64,000 nucleotides of DNA from positions 53,511 to 117,510 of the forward strand of contig CALQTN020000003.1 in the NCBI GenBank assembly GCA_943333505.2. The letters run 5' to 3'. Positions 1-9,653 of this stretch are shown here, piece by piece. The position numbers and the translations under genes are program-made. A model generated the notes under the pieces. It was not told the DNA's origin. It did no database searches and worked only from the letters and a program-made list of their open reading frames with translations. Positions within the stretch are counted from its first letter, which is position 1. Every line of letters starts with the position of its first letter. This DNA comes from Asaia bogorensis (GTDB lineage Bacteria; Pseudomonadota; Alphaproteobacteria; Acetobacterales; Acetobacteraceae).

Positions 1-1730
1 CCATTCCGGAAAAGCCGCGTCTCAATCCCGGTTGCCGGCTTGTTGTTGGGTGTCAGCAGGCGGATCTCGGGCTTGCCGCGCGCCTGGGTCAACAAGGTCG
101 CCATGGCGTCGAACCCCGCGAAACTGGTCGCGGTCGGGTCGGACAAGACCGCTTCGGGCAGCTTCAGGATCTTGCCGTGCCGCAACAGGGCAGTCAGCCG
201 CGGACTTACCAGCTTGCGGCTATGCTCATCGAATTGTCCGGGCATCACGTCGGCCACCACGACGCCGCCGGCAAGGGCGAAAGCGGCGATCTCATCAGCT
301 TCACGTTGCGACAATGCCAGCGCTTGCGGCAGGATCAGCATGCGCAGATCGTTGCCGCGGAGCGCGCCGCGCTCGATCAGGGCCGGGGTCAGGAAGCGCG
401 GCCGGATGCCAAGATGCGCGAGCGACAGGCTGGTCCGCTCAATGGCCCGGCGGGCGGCATGGTTGTCGCTGCCCTCGGCCTCCGACATATTGCCCTGCGC
501 CATCCAGCCGGCGCCTTTGCCCAGCCGATCGAGCAGCCACAAGGTGCGCTGGCTTGCCGGAGAATAAAGGATCGCCACCTTGTCCGGCAGGGCGGTGCTG
601 GCAAAAATCTGCGCGGCGAGCCCGCCGGTAAGCTCGGTGAACAGCGGCGCCAGACTTTGCCCGCGCGGCCCCAATTTTCCGTCCGGCGCGCTGAAATCGC
701 CCTTTTCATCCCAGATCATCAGCCCACGGCTTCCCGCCAGCATACTGCGCCAGATCCGTCCGGTTTCGCTGCTGCCGCCCTCGAACGAGGTTGTCAGCGT
801 CACCAGCTCAGGATTGATCGCGCGGGCAATCTCGAAGTTGCCGCCACTTTCAGCGCCCTCGATCACATCCACTGCAAGCGGCAGCAGGCTGTAGTCAAAA
901 CCGCCTGGCCCCGGAGCCTGCGCACCCTCAATCGCCGCCCGCGCATCACGATCGCTGGCACGCACCGCATCCGCCCCAAGGCGTAAGGCCAGGGCGAAAC
1001 TGTAATCCATCCAGGCACGGAAATCCGCCCAGGCAGAGAAGTTTCCGTCCTGGCGGGCCAGGGTAACAGCGGTCAATTCCGGAACGATACTGTCCCAGTC
1101 TGGAAACTGGCTATCCCATTGGTGATTGAGCGCATCAAGGTTGGTATACTGGGTGCGCAGCCAGGCCCGAAACTCCGCCAGGGCTGGCGGGGAGAAATCG
1201 AAATCCCAATGCGCGGCAAGATCAGCGATCCCAACCTCGTCCCCGAGGTTGTAGTAAAGCGGCTTGGACGGCGCGAAGGCACGCACATGTTCGGCAAGCC
1301 GCGCTCTGATCCGGGATTGCCAGACCCGGTCCACCAGGCTGGGCGTGCGTTGGTAAACCGATACATCCGCGGGCTTGGCCCGCTGGCGCGCGCGGGTCTG
1401 CTCGAACAGCCAGTTCGGCACGCCGGGATGCTCGAGTGAATAGCGGTGATAGGGCGCGTAGAAATCGGTCGCGATGTTTTCAATGAAAACGCCCATCCCG
1501 GCGGCCGTCGCCGCGCGGGCAGCGGCGACGGCAGGATCAAGCGGGCCGTCGCGGACGCCGGTCACGCGCACCGTCCGCACCCCGATCTGGCGCAGCGCCG
1601 CCCACTGCGCCGGCGTCTGGGACTGCCACATGATGATCTGGAAATCGTCCCAGGCCGGGGCGGCGCTGACGACGCCCGGCAGCGCCATCATCACCCACAC
1701 CCAGACCGTCATCACCCTGGCGCGGATCAT
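1..1730 (-). CDS. Secreted GH42-like glycoside hydrolase (3' end outside window)
   Basis: The frame is open from an ATG at 1730 to the left edge, giving 576 visible codons without a stop. The N-terminus is a hydrophobic signal peptide ending near VVSA, so the enzyme is probably exported. Around residue 165 the motif NLGDE is followed by a DF-x-PPALAEFRAWL stretch and LNHQW, the layout of the catalytic barrel of GH42 and related A-type beta-galactosidases. A second Glu in IEGAQAPG is a candidate nucleophile. These assignments come from motif memory, not alignment. The ATG overlaps the hpnN stop (ATGA), so the two genes are probably translated together. Substrate is unknown; beta-galactoside or another glycoconjugate is inferred. 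The C-terminus is not visible. Confidence 0.62.
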   Translation of the reverse strand, partial: MIRARVMTVWVWVMMALPGVVSAAPAWDDFQIIMWQSQTPAQWAALRQIGVRTVRVTGVRDGPLDPAVAAARAATAAGMGVFIENIATDFYAPYHRYSLEHPGVPNWLFEQTRARQRAKPADVSVYQRTPSLVDRVWQSRIRARLAEHVRAFAPSKPLYYNLGDEVGIADLAAHWDFDFSPPALAEFRAWLRTQYTNLDALNHQWDSQFPDWDSIVPELTAVTLARQDGNFSAWADFRAWMDYSFALALRLGADAVRASDRDARAAIEGAQAPGPGGFDYSLLPLAVDVIEGAESGGNFEIARAINPELVTLTTSFEGGSSETGRIWRSMLAGSRGLMIWDEKGDFSAPDGKLGPRGQSLAPLFTELTGGLAAQIFASTALPDKVAILYSPASQRTLWLLDRLGKGAGWMAQGNMSEAEGSDNHAARRAIERTSLSLAHLGIRPRFLTPALIERGALRGNDLRMLILPQALALSQREADEIAAFALAGGVVVADVMPGQFDEHSRKLVSPRLTALLRHGKILKLPEAVLSDPTATSFAGFDAMATLLTQARGKPEIRLLTPNNKPATGIETRLFRN

Positions 1731-4309
1731 CTCTCGGCTGCCCGCCCTAGCAGGCATGGCACAAAGATCAGCGCCACCACCAAGGTACAAGCCAGGCTCA
1801 GCAGCAGCAGCAGCCCCATGCTCGCCGTGCCCGGATGCACGCTCAACGCCAGGGACCCGAAGGCGGTCGCGGTGGTAAGCGCGGAAAACAGGATCGCGCG
1901 CGCGGTCGCCGAGCCAAGGAAATCCCGCCGACCTGCCCGCCAGTTCATCACGAAATAGATGTTGAACGACACCCCGACCCCAAGCAGCAATGGCAAGGCG
2001 ATGATATTGGCAAAGTTCAGCGACATTCCCAAGACCACCACCACCACCACCGTCAGCAACGCCGATAGCAGCAAGGCGGCCATCACAATGGCGACATCGG
2101 CAATCCGGCGCACAACCAGCAGAAGTAAGAACGTGATCCCGATCACCGCACCGATCGCCGCGGTGCGGAACGCGTCAAGGATCGTGGTGGCGGTTGCCGC
2201 AATGATAATCGCCGCGCCGCCGGCATCGGGGGCAATGCTGGTCACCCCGGCAGTAAACCGGCGCAGCCCTTCCGCGTCCTGCGAGTCTGCGGCCGCGAGC
2301 GCCTGCACCCGCACCCGCCCATCCGGTAATTGCCAGTCTGCCCGCAGTTCAGCCGGCAAATCGGCATCGGTTACCCCGCGCGCAGCAAGGGCGGCACGCA
2401 GTCGGTCCAGCTGCAACGGCAGGAAGCGGGTCAACGCCTGATCGGCGATCAGCAGGCGATCATCAGGGGCCGCCAGCAAGGCGCGCAGGTCATTGGCGAT
2501 CAGCATCAGCGGGTGATCGGGCTTGAGGGTGCGGGCAGCACGGTCAAGCTCGGCCAGGGTCGAACCGGCGGCCATGCGCAGATCGGCGATGGTGACCGAG
2601 GCGGCCGGCGGCCGGCGGGCAAGCGTCGGCGCCAGCAGGCTAGCCGCATCCTGCACCAGGGCCAGCTTCACCGCCTGATCGACCGGCACAAAGCTCGAAA
2701 CCGTCAAAACCTCGGCCACGTCTGGCAGCTTGGCGAGTTGCGCCGCCAGATCATCGGCCATTTTGCGCGACGCCACGATGATGTCGGCGCTGTACGGGCT
2801 GGTCAGCGGGCTGTCCATCAGGTCGCGCAAGGTGACCATCGCCTCGGTGGTGGCAACCTTGGTGTGCAGCGGGTCGCTGTCGAAGCGGAGCTGCGGCACA
2901 AGCGCGAGACCGAGCACCGCCATCGCCGCGAACCCCGCCAGAATTGCGCGACGGCCCCGCAGCATTCGGCCCTCGAACACCCCCGCCCATGCCCAGCCGA
3001 TTTCGACCGCTTCCGGACGCGGCCGCGTCAAGGTGAGCAAGGCAGGCAGAAATGTGATGGTCACGATGAAGGCGATGATCATCCCGCCACCCGCAATCAG
3101 GCCAAGCTCGGCCACGCCGCTGAAATCGGTTGGCACAAAGGCGAGGAAACCAGCGGCGGTACCGAGGGCTGCCACCAGAACCTGCACCCCAACGCTGCCC
3201 GCGACGAAATCCAGCGCGATGGCCGGGTCCGGATGCAAATGCCGCATCTCGCGATAGCGGACGCAGAACTGGATGGCGAAATCCACCGCGATGCCGACAA
3301 ACAAGATCGCGAAGGCGACCGATATCAGGTTCAACGTGCCAACCGCGAGTGCCGCGAACGCGGTGGTTAGCGCCAGCCCGAGGCCGAGGGTTGCGACGAT
3401 CGGCAGGATCAGCCGCCATGACCGCACCGCCAGCATCAACCACACCATCACCAGCGCCGCCGATGCCAATGTGCCTATTGCGGCACCCTGGGCAACGGTC
3501 GCGAACTCCTCATCCGCCAAAGCCACCGACCCGGTCAGGCGAACATGGGCCGCGCCGGACTTGACCCAAGGGAGCTGGGCCGCCGCCGCACGCAGCGCAC
3601 TGGTTGCCGCCCCGCCGGGTTGTAATTGGGTGTAGTCGAGCACCGGCCGGACCAGCACAAAACGGAAGCGCCCGGCTTGTTCAACCAGATTACCGCCGAG
3701 CAGACGCTGCCAGGATAGCGGCGCGGCGCGGCCAGCCCCGGCCGCATCAAGGGTCTGGTGGAATGCCTGCAACGGACCGGTGAAAGATGAAAGATCGGCG
3801 CCGGCCTGGTTCACGCCGAGCCCCAGCAAGGTCAGCGCCGCGAATAATCCGCGCGCACTCGGGTCAGCGGCAAGCTGGCCCAGGAAAGGCTGGGCATCGA
3901 TTGTCTGATCCAACAAGGTTGCCAGCGGTTTCTGGTCGAGAAACAGGAACGCATTGCTGGCGAAATAGGGCAGCGCGTCGGGTTGGCGGACGCTGGTGAA
4001 ATGGATTTTGTCGTTGGACAAGGCCGCGGCAAGGCCGGACGCGGTTTCCTCGGCGATCTCGGGCAGGTCGGCATCAATCACCACGACCAGCAGGTCCTGG
4101 AACTGCGGAAAATCGCGGCTAAACGCGGCTTCCTGCTGGCGCCAGCGCAGGGTCGGGGAAAACATCTCGTAGGTGTCGGTCGAAATGCCCAGCCGAACGC
4201 TGGTGATCCACAGGCTGCCAGCCGCCAGCACCGCGGCCCCCAATGTGACGGCCACAGCATGACTGCGGCAGAAGCGCACAATCATTGTCAGGAGGATCGG
4301 CAGGTTCAT
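1727..4309 (-). CDS. hpnN: Hopanoid-associated RND/MMPL transporter HpnN
   Basis: This 860-residue protein has the RND-like layout: one N-terminal membrane segment (about residues 15-35), a large periplasmic domain, a five-helix membrane block (about 275-430), a second periplasmic domain and a C-terminal membrane block (about 725-855). The N-terminal segment with TDTYEMFSPTLRWRQ and the length match the HpnN family, inner-membrane transporters required to move hopanoids to the outer membrane. No hopanoid biosynthesis genes (shc, hpnCDE) are visible here. It is the first gene of a two-gene minus-strand unit with the GH42-like gene. ATG at 4309 is preferred; ATG 4285 is possible. A generic MMPL lipid transporter is the alternative. 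Confidence 0.8.
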   Translation of the reverse strand: MNLPILLTMIVRFCRSHAVAVTLGAAVLAAGSLWITSVRLGISTDTYEMFSPTLRWRQQEAAFSRDFPQFQDLLVVVIDADLPEIAEETASGLAAALSNDKIHFTSVRQPDALPYFASNAFLFLDQKPLATLLDQTIDAQPFLGQLAADPSARGLFAALTLLGLGVNQAGADLSSFTGPLQAFHQTLDAAGAGRAAPLSWQRLLGGNLVEQAGRFRFVLVRPVLDYTQLQPGGAATSALRAAAAQLPWVKSGAAHVRLTGSVALADEEFATVAQGAAIGTLASAALVMVWLMLAVRSWRLILPIVATLGLGLALTTAFAALAVGTLNLISVAFAILFVGIAVDFAIQFCVRYREMRHLHPDPAIALDFVAGSVGVQVLVAALGTAAGFLAFVPTDFSGVAELGLIAGGGMIIAFIVTITFLPALLTLTRPRPEAVEIGWAWAGVFEGRMLRGRRAILAGFAAMAVLGLALVPQLRFDSDPLHTKVATTEAMVTLRDLMDSPLTSPYSADIIVASRKMADDLAAQLAKLPDVAEVLTVSSFVPVDQAVKLALVQDAASLLAPTLARRPPAASVTIADLRMAAGSTLAELDRAARTLKPDHPLMLIANDLRALLAAPDDRLLIADQALTRFLPLQLDRLRAALAARGVTDADLPAELRADWQLPDGRVRVQALAAADSQDAEGLRRFTAGVTSIAPDAGGAAIIIAATATTILDAFRTAAIGAVIGITFLLLLVVRRIADVAIVMAALLLSALLTVVVVVVLGMSLNFANIIALPLLLGVGVSFNIYFVMNWRAGRRDFLGSATARAILFSALTTATAFGSLALSVHPGTASMGLLLLLSLACTLVVALIFVPCLLGRAAER

Positions 4310-4430
4310 AGCGCGGGGGATAATCGCTTAGGGGACCGGGGTCCATCCCGCCGACACATCCACAAATCGCCAGTTTTTTGACGCCAGCCCCGGTTCGCGC
4401 GACAAAGCCGGCAAGTCAGGAGACACGCGC

Positions 4431-4497
4431 ATGGCCATCGCCCCCCGCAAACACCCGCCCTTCCGCGCCGACCATGTCGGCAGCCTGCTGCGGCCGC
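4431..4497 (+). pseudogene. 5' remnant of a MetE-like (cobalamin-independent) methionine synthase
   Basis: The first 22 codons read MAIAPRKHPPFRADHVGSLL and then RP, which closely matches the start of short MetE-like/UROD-fold methyltransferases of alphaproteobacteria (usually about 370 residues). Similarity stops abruptly after this and the frame ends within about 40 codons. I read it as the surviving 5' end of a deleted or disrupted gene. The segment following it looks like an insertion-sequence relic. Confidence 0.45.
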
Positions 4498-4519
4498 AAC
4501 CAACACCGGGGAGGGGAAT

Positions 4520-4642
4520 TTGCTCACCAGCGATCAGCAATGGCGCAAGCTCGAACCATTTGTCGACGTCGCGCGAGAGGTTTGGGGGAGTGTTCAGGCA
4601 AGGCAAGCTGTTCTTTTTGTGAACAAACACGACCTTCCCTAG
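4520..4642 (+). pseudogene. Transposase N-terminal remnant (IS5-like)
   Basis: A TTG-initiated frame with GAGGGG just upstream reads LLTSDQQWRKLEPFV, resembling the start of IS5-type transposases (typically MLTDEQWxxLEPLLP). It then runs into unrelated sequence containing the dispersed repeat and stops at TAG 4640-4642 after 40 codons. It lies directly after the MetE-like fragment, which suggests an old insertion/deletion scar. The family assignment rests on about 15 residues and is tentative. Confidence 0.35.
4601..4627 (-). repeat. 27-bp dispersed repeat, copy 1
   Basis: The reverse complement of this segment matches 32144-32170 at 26 of 27 positions. The core is GTTCACAAAAAGAAC followed by an A(G/C)CTTGCCT tail. 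Here it lies between the hpnN and thrC 5' ends within the scar region. Confidence 0.6.
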
Positions 4643-4665
4643 TATCTATCTGACTGAGAATCCTC

Positions 4666-6054
4666 ATGAAATACATCTCCACCCGCGGCCAAGCCCCCAC
4701 CCTGGATTTCGCCGGCGTCCTGCTCGCCGGCCTCGCCAACGATGGCGGCCTCTACATCCCGGAATCCTGGCCCAGCTTTTCCCCCGCCGAGTTCCGGGCG
4801 ATGCGCGGCCTGTCCTACCCGGCGCTGGCGGCCCGCATCATGCGGCCTTTCGTCGGCGAGGGCATTCCGTTGGAGCCGATGGCACGCGCCGCCTATGCCG
4901 GCTTCACCAACCCCGCCATCGTGCCGCTGGTGCAGTTGGACACCGGCGTGTTCGTGCAGGAATTGTTTCACGGCCCGACCCTCGCCTTCAAGGACATGGC
5001 GATGCAGATGCTCGGGCGCCTGTTCGATCATGTGCTGGAGCAGCGCGGCGAACGGGTGACGATTGTCGGCGCCACATCCGGCGATACCGGATCGGCGGCA
5101 ATCGAGGCATTTGCCGGCCGGTCACGCGCCGATATCGTGATCCTGCACCCGCATAACCGCACCAGCGACGTGCAGCGCCGCCAGATGACCACGGTTACCG
5201 CGGATAATGTCGCCAATATCGCGGTCGAAGGCAGTTTTGACGATTGCCAGGATCTGGTGAAGGCGATGTTCGCCGATGTGCCATTCCGCACCGACATGCA
5301 TCTGTCAGCGGTCAATTCGATCAACTGGGCGCGGATCGCGGCGCAAGTGCCGTACTATGTTGCCGCCGCCCTGGCGTTGGGCGCGCCGGATCGGGAGGTG
5401 GCGTTCGCCGTGCCGACTGGCAATTTTGGCAACGTGCTGGCGGCGTTTGTCGCCAAGAAGATGGGCCTGCCGATCGCAAAGCTGGTGATCGGGTCAAACC
5501 GCAACAACATCCTGTCGCGGTTCCTCGCAAGCAACGACATGTCGATCGTCCCGGTCGAGCCAAGCCTGTCGCCAAGCATGGATATCCAGGTCAGCTCTAA
5601 CTTTGAGCGGCTATTATTCGAATTGCTTGGCCGTGATGGGGCGGCAACCGCCACCTGCATCGCGGCTTTCCGCAGCAGCGGCAGGATGCCGGTGCCCCAT
5701 GCGGCATGGCAGGCGGCGACCGGGCTGCTCACCGGGTTTACCCTGGATGACGAAGGCACATTGGCGGAAATCCGCAGGCTTTATGCTGATGCCGGCTACC
5801 TCGCCGACCCGCATACCGCGGTCGGGATCGCCGCCGCCCGTGCCCATCCGGCGCCTGGCGTGCCGATGATCGTCGCCGGCACCGCCCACCCGGCCAAGTT
5901 CCCCGATGCGATTGAAGCAGCCATCGGCATCCGCCCCCCTCTCCCCAGGCACCTCGACGACCTATATGAACGACCCGAGACTTATACCGTGCTGCCCAAC
6001 GACCTGGCTGCTATTCAGGCCCAGGTCCGCGCGGTGGCCCTAAGGAACAGATGA
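4666..6054 (+). CDS. thrC: Threonine synthase
   Basis: Converts O-phosphohomoserine to threonine with PLP in the cytoplasm. At 462 residues it matches the longer bacterial/fungal class. The N-terminus MKYISTRG is typical, the PLP lysine is in PTLAFKDMAMQ (Lys109), and GATSGDTGSAAIEAF follows about 25 residues later, with the NFGN phosphate-binding segment in the middle. A promoter is expected in the preceding scar region. The stop overlaps the start of the M16 peptidase gene, indicating a thrC-M16-pmbA unit, an order common in alphaproteobacteria. Confidence 0.96.
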   Translation: MKYISTRGQAPTLDFAGVLLAGLANDGGLYIPESWPSFSPAEFRAMRGLSYPALAARIMRPFVGEGIPLEPMARAAYAGFTNPAIVPLVQLDTGVFVQELFHGPTLAFKDMAMQMLGRLFDHVLEQRGERVTIVGATSGDTGSAAIEAFAGRSRADIVILHPHNRTSDVQRRQMTTVTADNVANIAVEGSFDDCQDLVKAMFADVPFRTDMHLSAVNSINWARIAAQVPYYVAAALALGAPDREVAFAVPTGNFGNVLAAFVAKKMGLPIAKLVIGSNRNNILSRFLASNDMSIVPVEPSLSPSMDIQVSSNFERLLFELLGRDGAATATCIAAFRSSGRMPVPHAAWQAATGLLTGFTLDDEGTLAEIRRLYADAGYLADPHTAVGIAAARAHPAPGVPMIVAGTAHPAKFPDAIEAAIGIRPPLPRHLDDLYERPETYTVLPNDLAAIQAQVRAVALRNR

Positions 6055-7328
6055 TGAGCAAGCAACTCGACGCGATCCAGGTGACCACGCTGCCGTCCGG
6101 CCTGATTGTGGTGACCGAAACCATGGACCGGGTCGAAACCGTGTCATTCGGTGCCTACGTTGCATCAGGCACCAGGCACGAAGCGGCCGAGGAAAATGGC
6201 GTCTCGCATTTCCTCGAACACATGGCCTTCAAAGGCACCGAAAACCGATCCGCATCCGCCATCGCGGAGGAAATCGAGGCGGTCGGCGGCCATATCAACG
6301 CCTATACCGCGCGTGAGCAAACTGCTTTTTATGTCAAGGTGTTGAAGGAAGACATGGCACTTGGCGCCGATATCATCGGTGACATCCTGACCCATTCGAC
6401 CTTCGATCCCGACGAACTGGAACGCGAGCGCGGGGTGATCCTGCAGGAAATCGGCCAGGCCAACGATACGCCGGACGACATCGTCTTCGATCATTTCCAG
6501 GAAACTGCCTACCCCGACCAGCCCATGGGCCGCCCCGTCCTGGGCACCGAAGCGCTGATCCGCGGCATGAAGCGTGACACGCTGATGCGCTACATGCGCA
6601 GCCACTACACCACCGGCAACACCGTGATCGCCGCCGCCGGCAAGCTCGAACACGCCCATGTGCTCGATCTGGTGCAACGCCATTTCGCCGATCTGCCGAC
6701 CAGCCCGGCCAAAACCCCGCAATTCGGCGCCTATACCGGCGGCGAGTACCGCGAGGCGCGCGACCTCGATCAGGTCCATATCGTGCTCGGCTTCCCGTCG
6801 GTTGCCTATCTCGATCCCGACTATTACCCGACCCTGCTGCTTTCGACCGTGCTCGGCGGCGGCATGTCGTCGCGGCTGTTCCAGGAAATCCGTGAAAAGC
6901 GCGGGCTGGTTTATTCGATCTACAGCTTCGCCGCCCCGCATCTCGATGGTGGATTATTCGGGATTTACGCCGGCACGGGCGAAAGCGAAGCTGCGGAGCT
7001 GATGCCGGTGACGCTTGATGAACTGCAAAAAATCCAGTTGGGGGTGACCGAACAGGAACTCGCCCGCGCCCGCGCCCAGGTCAAAGCCAGCCTGCTGATG
7101 TCGCTCGAAAGCACCGGCAGCCGCTGCGAACAGGTCGCCCGGCAAATCCAGGTGCATGGCCGCATCGTCGCCACCCAGGAAACCGTCGACAAAATCAACG
7201 CCATCACCCCGGAACAGGTGCAGCGCGCGGCGGCGCGGATTTTCCGTGCCGCGCCAACCTTGGCGGTGATGGGTCCGGCGGGTCAGGTGCCGAGCGCGCC
7301 GAAGATCGCCGAACGGCTGGCAGCCTGA
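6051..7328 (+). CDS. M16 family zinc metallopeptidase (processing-peptidase type)
   Basis: This 425-residue protein has the inverted zinc motif HFLEH (residues 53-57) and the distal Glu in ILQEIGQANDTPDD, characteristic of M16B peptidases related to the mitochondrial processing peptidase beta subunit. The C-terminal half contains the usual REKRGLVYSIYS segment, so both M16 halves are present. No signal peptide is seen. It starts within the thrC stop (ATGATG; either 6051 or 6054 could initiate). Substrates in bacteria are poorly known; peptide or exported-protein processing is inferred. Confidence 0.9.
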   Translation: MMSKQLDAIQVTTLPSGLIVVTETMDRVETVSFGAYVASGTRHEAAEENGVSHFLEHMAFKGTENRSASAIAEEIEAVGGHINAYTAREQTAFYVKVLKEDMALGADIIGDILTHSTFDPDELERERGVILQEIGQANDTPDDIVFDHFQETAYPDQPMGRPVLGTEALIRGMKRDTLMRYMRSHYTTGNTVIAAAGKLEHAHVLDLVQRHFADLPTSPAKTPQFGAYTGGEYREARDLDQVHIVLGFPSVAYLDPDYYPTLLLSTVLGGGMSSRLFQEIREKRGLVYSIYSFAAPHLDGGLFGIYAGTGESEAAELMPVTLDELQKIQLGVTEQELARARAQVKASLLMSLESTGSRCEQVARQIQVHGRIVATQETVDKINAITPEQVQRAAARIFRAAPTLAVMGPAGQVPSAPKIAERLAA

Positions 7329-7329
7329 G

Positions 7330-8658
7330 ATGTCGCAACTCAACCTGCTCGGCGACCTGATCGCTGCGGCCAAACGCGCCGGCGCAGATGCGGCCGACGC
7401 GGTGATGGTGGCCGGTACGTCCCTGTCGGTCACCTTGCGGGCCGGCCAGACCGAGCATCTTGAACGCGCCGAGGGCCGCGATCTCGGCTTGCGGGTCTTT
7501 GTCGGCAAGCGCTCAGCGATGGTGTCGTCATCCTCGCTCGATCCCGCGAGCTTCGCCCGCCTCGCCGAACAGGCGGTGGCGATGGCGAAGGTCGTGCCGG
7601 AGGACCCCTATGGCGGCCTGGCCGACGAAGCGCGGATGCCGGACAAGATAAACCTCGATGTCTGCGATATGGCGGAACCTGATGCGGCCTCGCTGATCGG
7701 GCGCGCCAAAGCTGCCGAGGATGCCGCGTTGGCGATCCCGGGGGTCACCCAGGCCGAGGGCGCCGAGGCCAGCTACAGCCGGTCGGACTCCGCGATCGTG
7801 ACATCGGCAGGCTTCGCCGGCAGCACCTCGCGCAGTGGGCATTCAGTATCGGTGAGCGCGCTTGCCGGCACCGGCACCGGCATGCAGCGCGACTATGACT
7901 ATACCAGCGCGGTATTTCTTGCCGATCTGGAGGATGCCGGCTTGATCGGCCGCAACGCCGGCGAACGCGCGGTGCGACGTTTGAACCCGATCAGGCCAAA
8001 GACCGCCCATCTGCCGGTGATTTATGATCCCAGGGTATCGGCCGGCCTGCTCGGCCATTTCATCGGAGCGATCAATGGCGCATCGATTGCCCGTGGCACC
8101 AGCTTCCTGAAGGATAGTCTCGGCAAGCAGGTCTTCGCGCCGGGGATCGTCATCCGCGATGATCCGCGCCGGGTGCGCGGCCTGCGGTCACGGATTTTCG
8201 ACGGCGAGGGCGTGCCGACCGCGGCGCGCGACCTGATTGCCGACGGCATCCTGACCGGCTGGCTACTCGACAGCCGCACCGCGCGGCAATTAGGGCTGAA
8301 AACCACTGGCAATGCGGCGCGCGGCACCTCGGCACCGCCATCGCCATCGCCGACCAACCTCACCCTGCAGCCCGGAACGATGACGCCCGCCGAACTGATG
8401 GCCGATATCAAGGAAGGGCTTTACGTCACCGAACTGATGGGCACCGCGGTCAACGGCATCACCGGCGATTACAGCCGTGGCGCATCGGGCTTCATGATCC
8501 GCGATGGCATGCTCGCCGAACCGGTTGGCGAGATCACCATCGCCGGCACCTTGCAGCACATCTTCGCGCATATGGTTCCCGCGAACGATCTCCGTCTGCG
8601 GCGCGGGACAGACGCCCCAACAGTTCGGGTTGACGGCTTAATCATGGCGGGAGGTTAA
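7330..8658 (+). CDS. pmbA: TldD/PmbA family metalloprotease subunit PmbA (TldE)
   Basis: This 442-residue protein matches PmbA/TldE: an N-terminal SLSVTLRAGQTEHLERAEGR segment, a central domain and a C-terminus with TAVNGITGDYSRGASGF and EITIAGTL, hallmarks of the family. PmbA pairs with TldD to form a cytoplasmic protease that trims modified peptides or destabilised proteins; TldD carries the zinc site and is not encoded nearby. The gene starts one base after the M16 stop, so it is co-transcribed with thrC and the M16 gene. Confidence 0.93.
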   Translation: MSQLNLLGDLIAAAKRAGADAADAVMVAGTSLSVTLRAGQTEHLERAEGRDLGLRVFVGKRSAMVSSSSLDPASFARLAEQAVAMAKVVPEDPYGGLADEARMPDKINLDVCDMAEPDAASLIGRAKAAEDAALAIPGVTQAEGAEASYSRSDSAIVTSAGFAGSTSRSGHSVSVSALAGTGTGMQRDYDYTSAVFLADLEDAGLIGRNAGERAVRRLNPIRPKTAHLPVIYDPRVSAGLLGHFIGAINGASIARGTSFLKDSLGKQVFAPGIVIRDDPRRVRGLRSRIFDGEGVPTAARDLIADGILTGWLLDSRTARQLGLKTTGNAARGTSAPPSPSPTNLTLQPGTMTPAELMADIKEGLYVTELMGTAVNGITGDYSRGASGFMIRDGMLAEPVGEITIAGTLQHIFAHMVPANDLRLRRGTDAPTVRVDGLIMAGG

Positions 8659-8728
8659 TCTTTCCCCCCCTCGAATTCGGCGCAAAACATGCTATGTGGG
8701 AGACTTATTCGGGAGAATGAGACGCATC

Positions 8729-9649
8729 ATGCGCCACACCGGTTTGTTTATCGCCTTCCTTCTCGCTGCCTTGCTCGCCGTGGCGCCCAGCATCGTCGAT
8801 GCTGCCGCAGGCGGTGGTTCATCGTCCGGTAGCCGTGGGGCGCGCACCCACAGCGCGCCGCCGCCAACCGCCACCGCGCCTTCGACCGCCGCGCCGATGC
8901 AGCGCACCGCAACCCCGCAAGCCGCGCCCAACCGGGCCCCAACCGCTGCTGCCGCACCGGCAGCCGGCGGCTTTTTGAGCCGTAATCCGTTCATGGCCGG
9001 CATGCTCGGCGGCCTGATCGGCGTCGGCCTCGGCGGGATGCTATTCGGCGGCGGGTTCTTCAGCGGGATTTCCGGGATGAGCGGGATGCTTGGCCTGCTG
9101 ATCCAGGTCGTGATCGTCGCCTTCATTGCGCGCTGGCTCTACACCCGCTTCGTGCGGCGCCCGGCCATGGCGGGAGGTCCGGAAATGATGGACCGCACCG
9201 CCAATGATGGTGCACCTCAAGGTGCCAATGCCCCTGTTGCACCGCCGGTCGAGATCGGCCCGCAGGACTTCGCGGCGTTCGAACAAATCCTGCAAGGCGT
9301 GCAAACCGCCTGGAGTGCGCAGGACATGCACACCCTGCAAACCCTCGCGACGCCTGAAATGGCCGGGTATTTCAACGACCAGCTCTCCGACATGGCGAGC
9401 CGTGGCCACCGTAACACCGTAACTGCGGTGCATCTCGAACAGGGCGACTTGTCCGAGGCATGGGCCGAGCCGGGACGTGAGTATGCAACGGTTGCGATGC
9501 GCTTCTCGATGATCGATGCAACCTATGACAGCACCGGTCGTGTGATCAGCGGCAATCCCACCACGCGGACCCAGTCGACCGAAATCTGGACTTTCCTGCG
9601 CACTGCGGGCGGGCGCTGGATCCTCTCCGCGATCCAGCAGACTCACTAA
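8729..9649 (+). CDS. Tim44-like domain membrane protein
   Basis: Residues 1-25 form a signal peptide or anchor ending near VDAAA. A Ser/Gly/Thr/Pro/Ala-rich linker follows, then two hydrophobic stretches (FMAGMLGGLIGVGLGG and MLGLLIQVVIVAFIARW), then a soluble C-terminal domain of about 150 residues with the Tim44-like pattern (FEQILQGVQTAWSAQDMHTL, then ATPEMAGYFNDQL). The predicted protein is 306 residues. The ATG at 8729 has GGGAGA upstream; an in-frame GTG at 8696 and ATG at 8717 are less likely. Function is unknown; these proteins are thought to sit at the inner membrane. Confidence 0.78.
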   Translation: MRHTGLFIAFLLAALLAVAPSIVDAAAGGGSSSGSRGARTHSAPPPTATAPSTAAPMQRTATPQAAPNRAPTAAAAPAAGGFLSRNPFMAGMLGGLIGVGLGGMLFGGGFFSGISGMSGMLGLLIQVVIVAFIARWLYTRFVRRPAMAGGPEMMDRTANDGAPQGANAPVAPPVEIGPQDFAAFEQILQGVQTAWSAQDMHTLQTLATPEMAGYFNDQLSDMASRGHRNTVTAVHLEQGDLSEAWAEPGREYATVAMRFSMIDATYDSTGRVISGNPTTRTQSTEIWTFLRTAGGRWILSAIQQTH

Positions 9650-9653
9650 GGAA

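Noticed and set aside
2330..3370. 346-codon plus-strand frame
   Set aside because: Antisense shadow of hpnN, rich in Arg/Gln/His.
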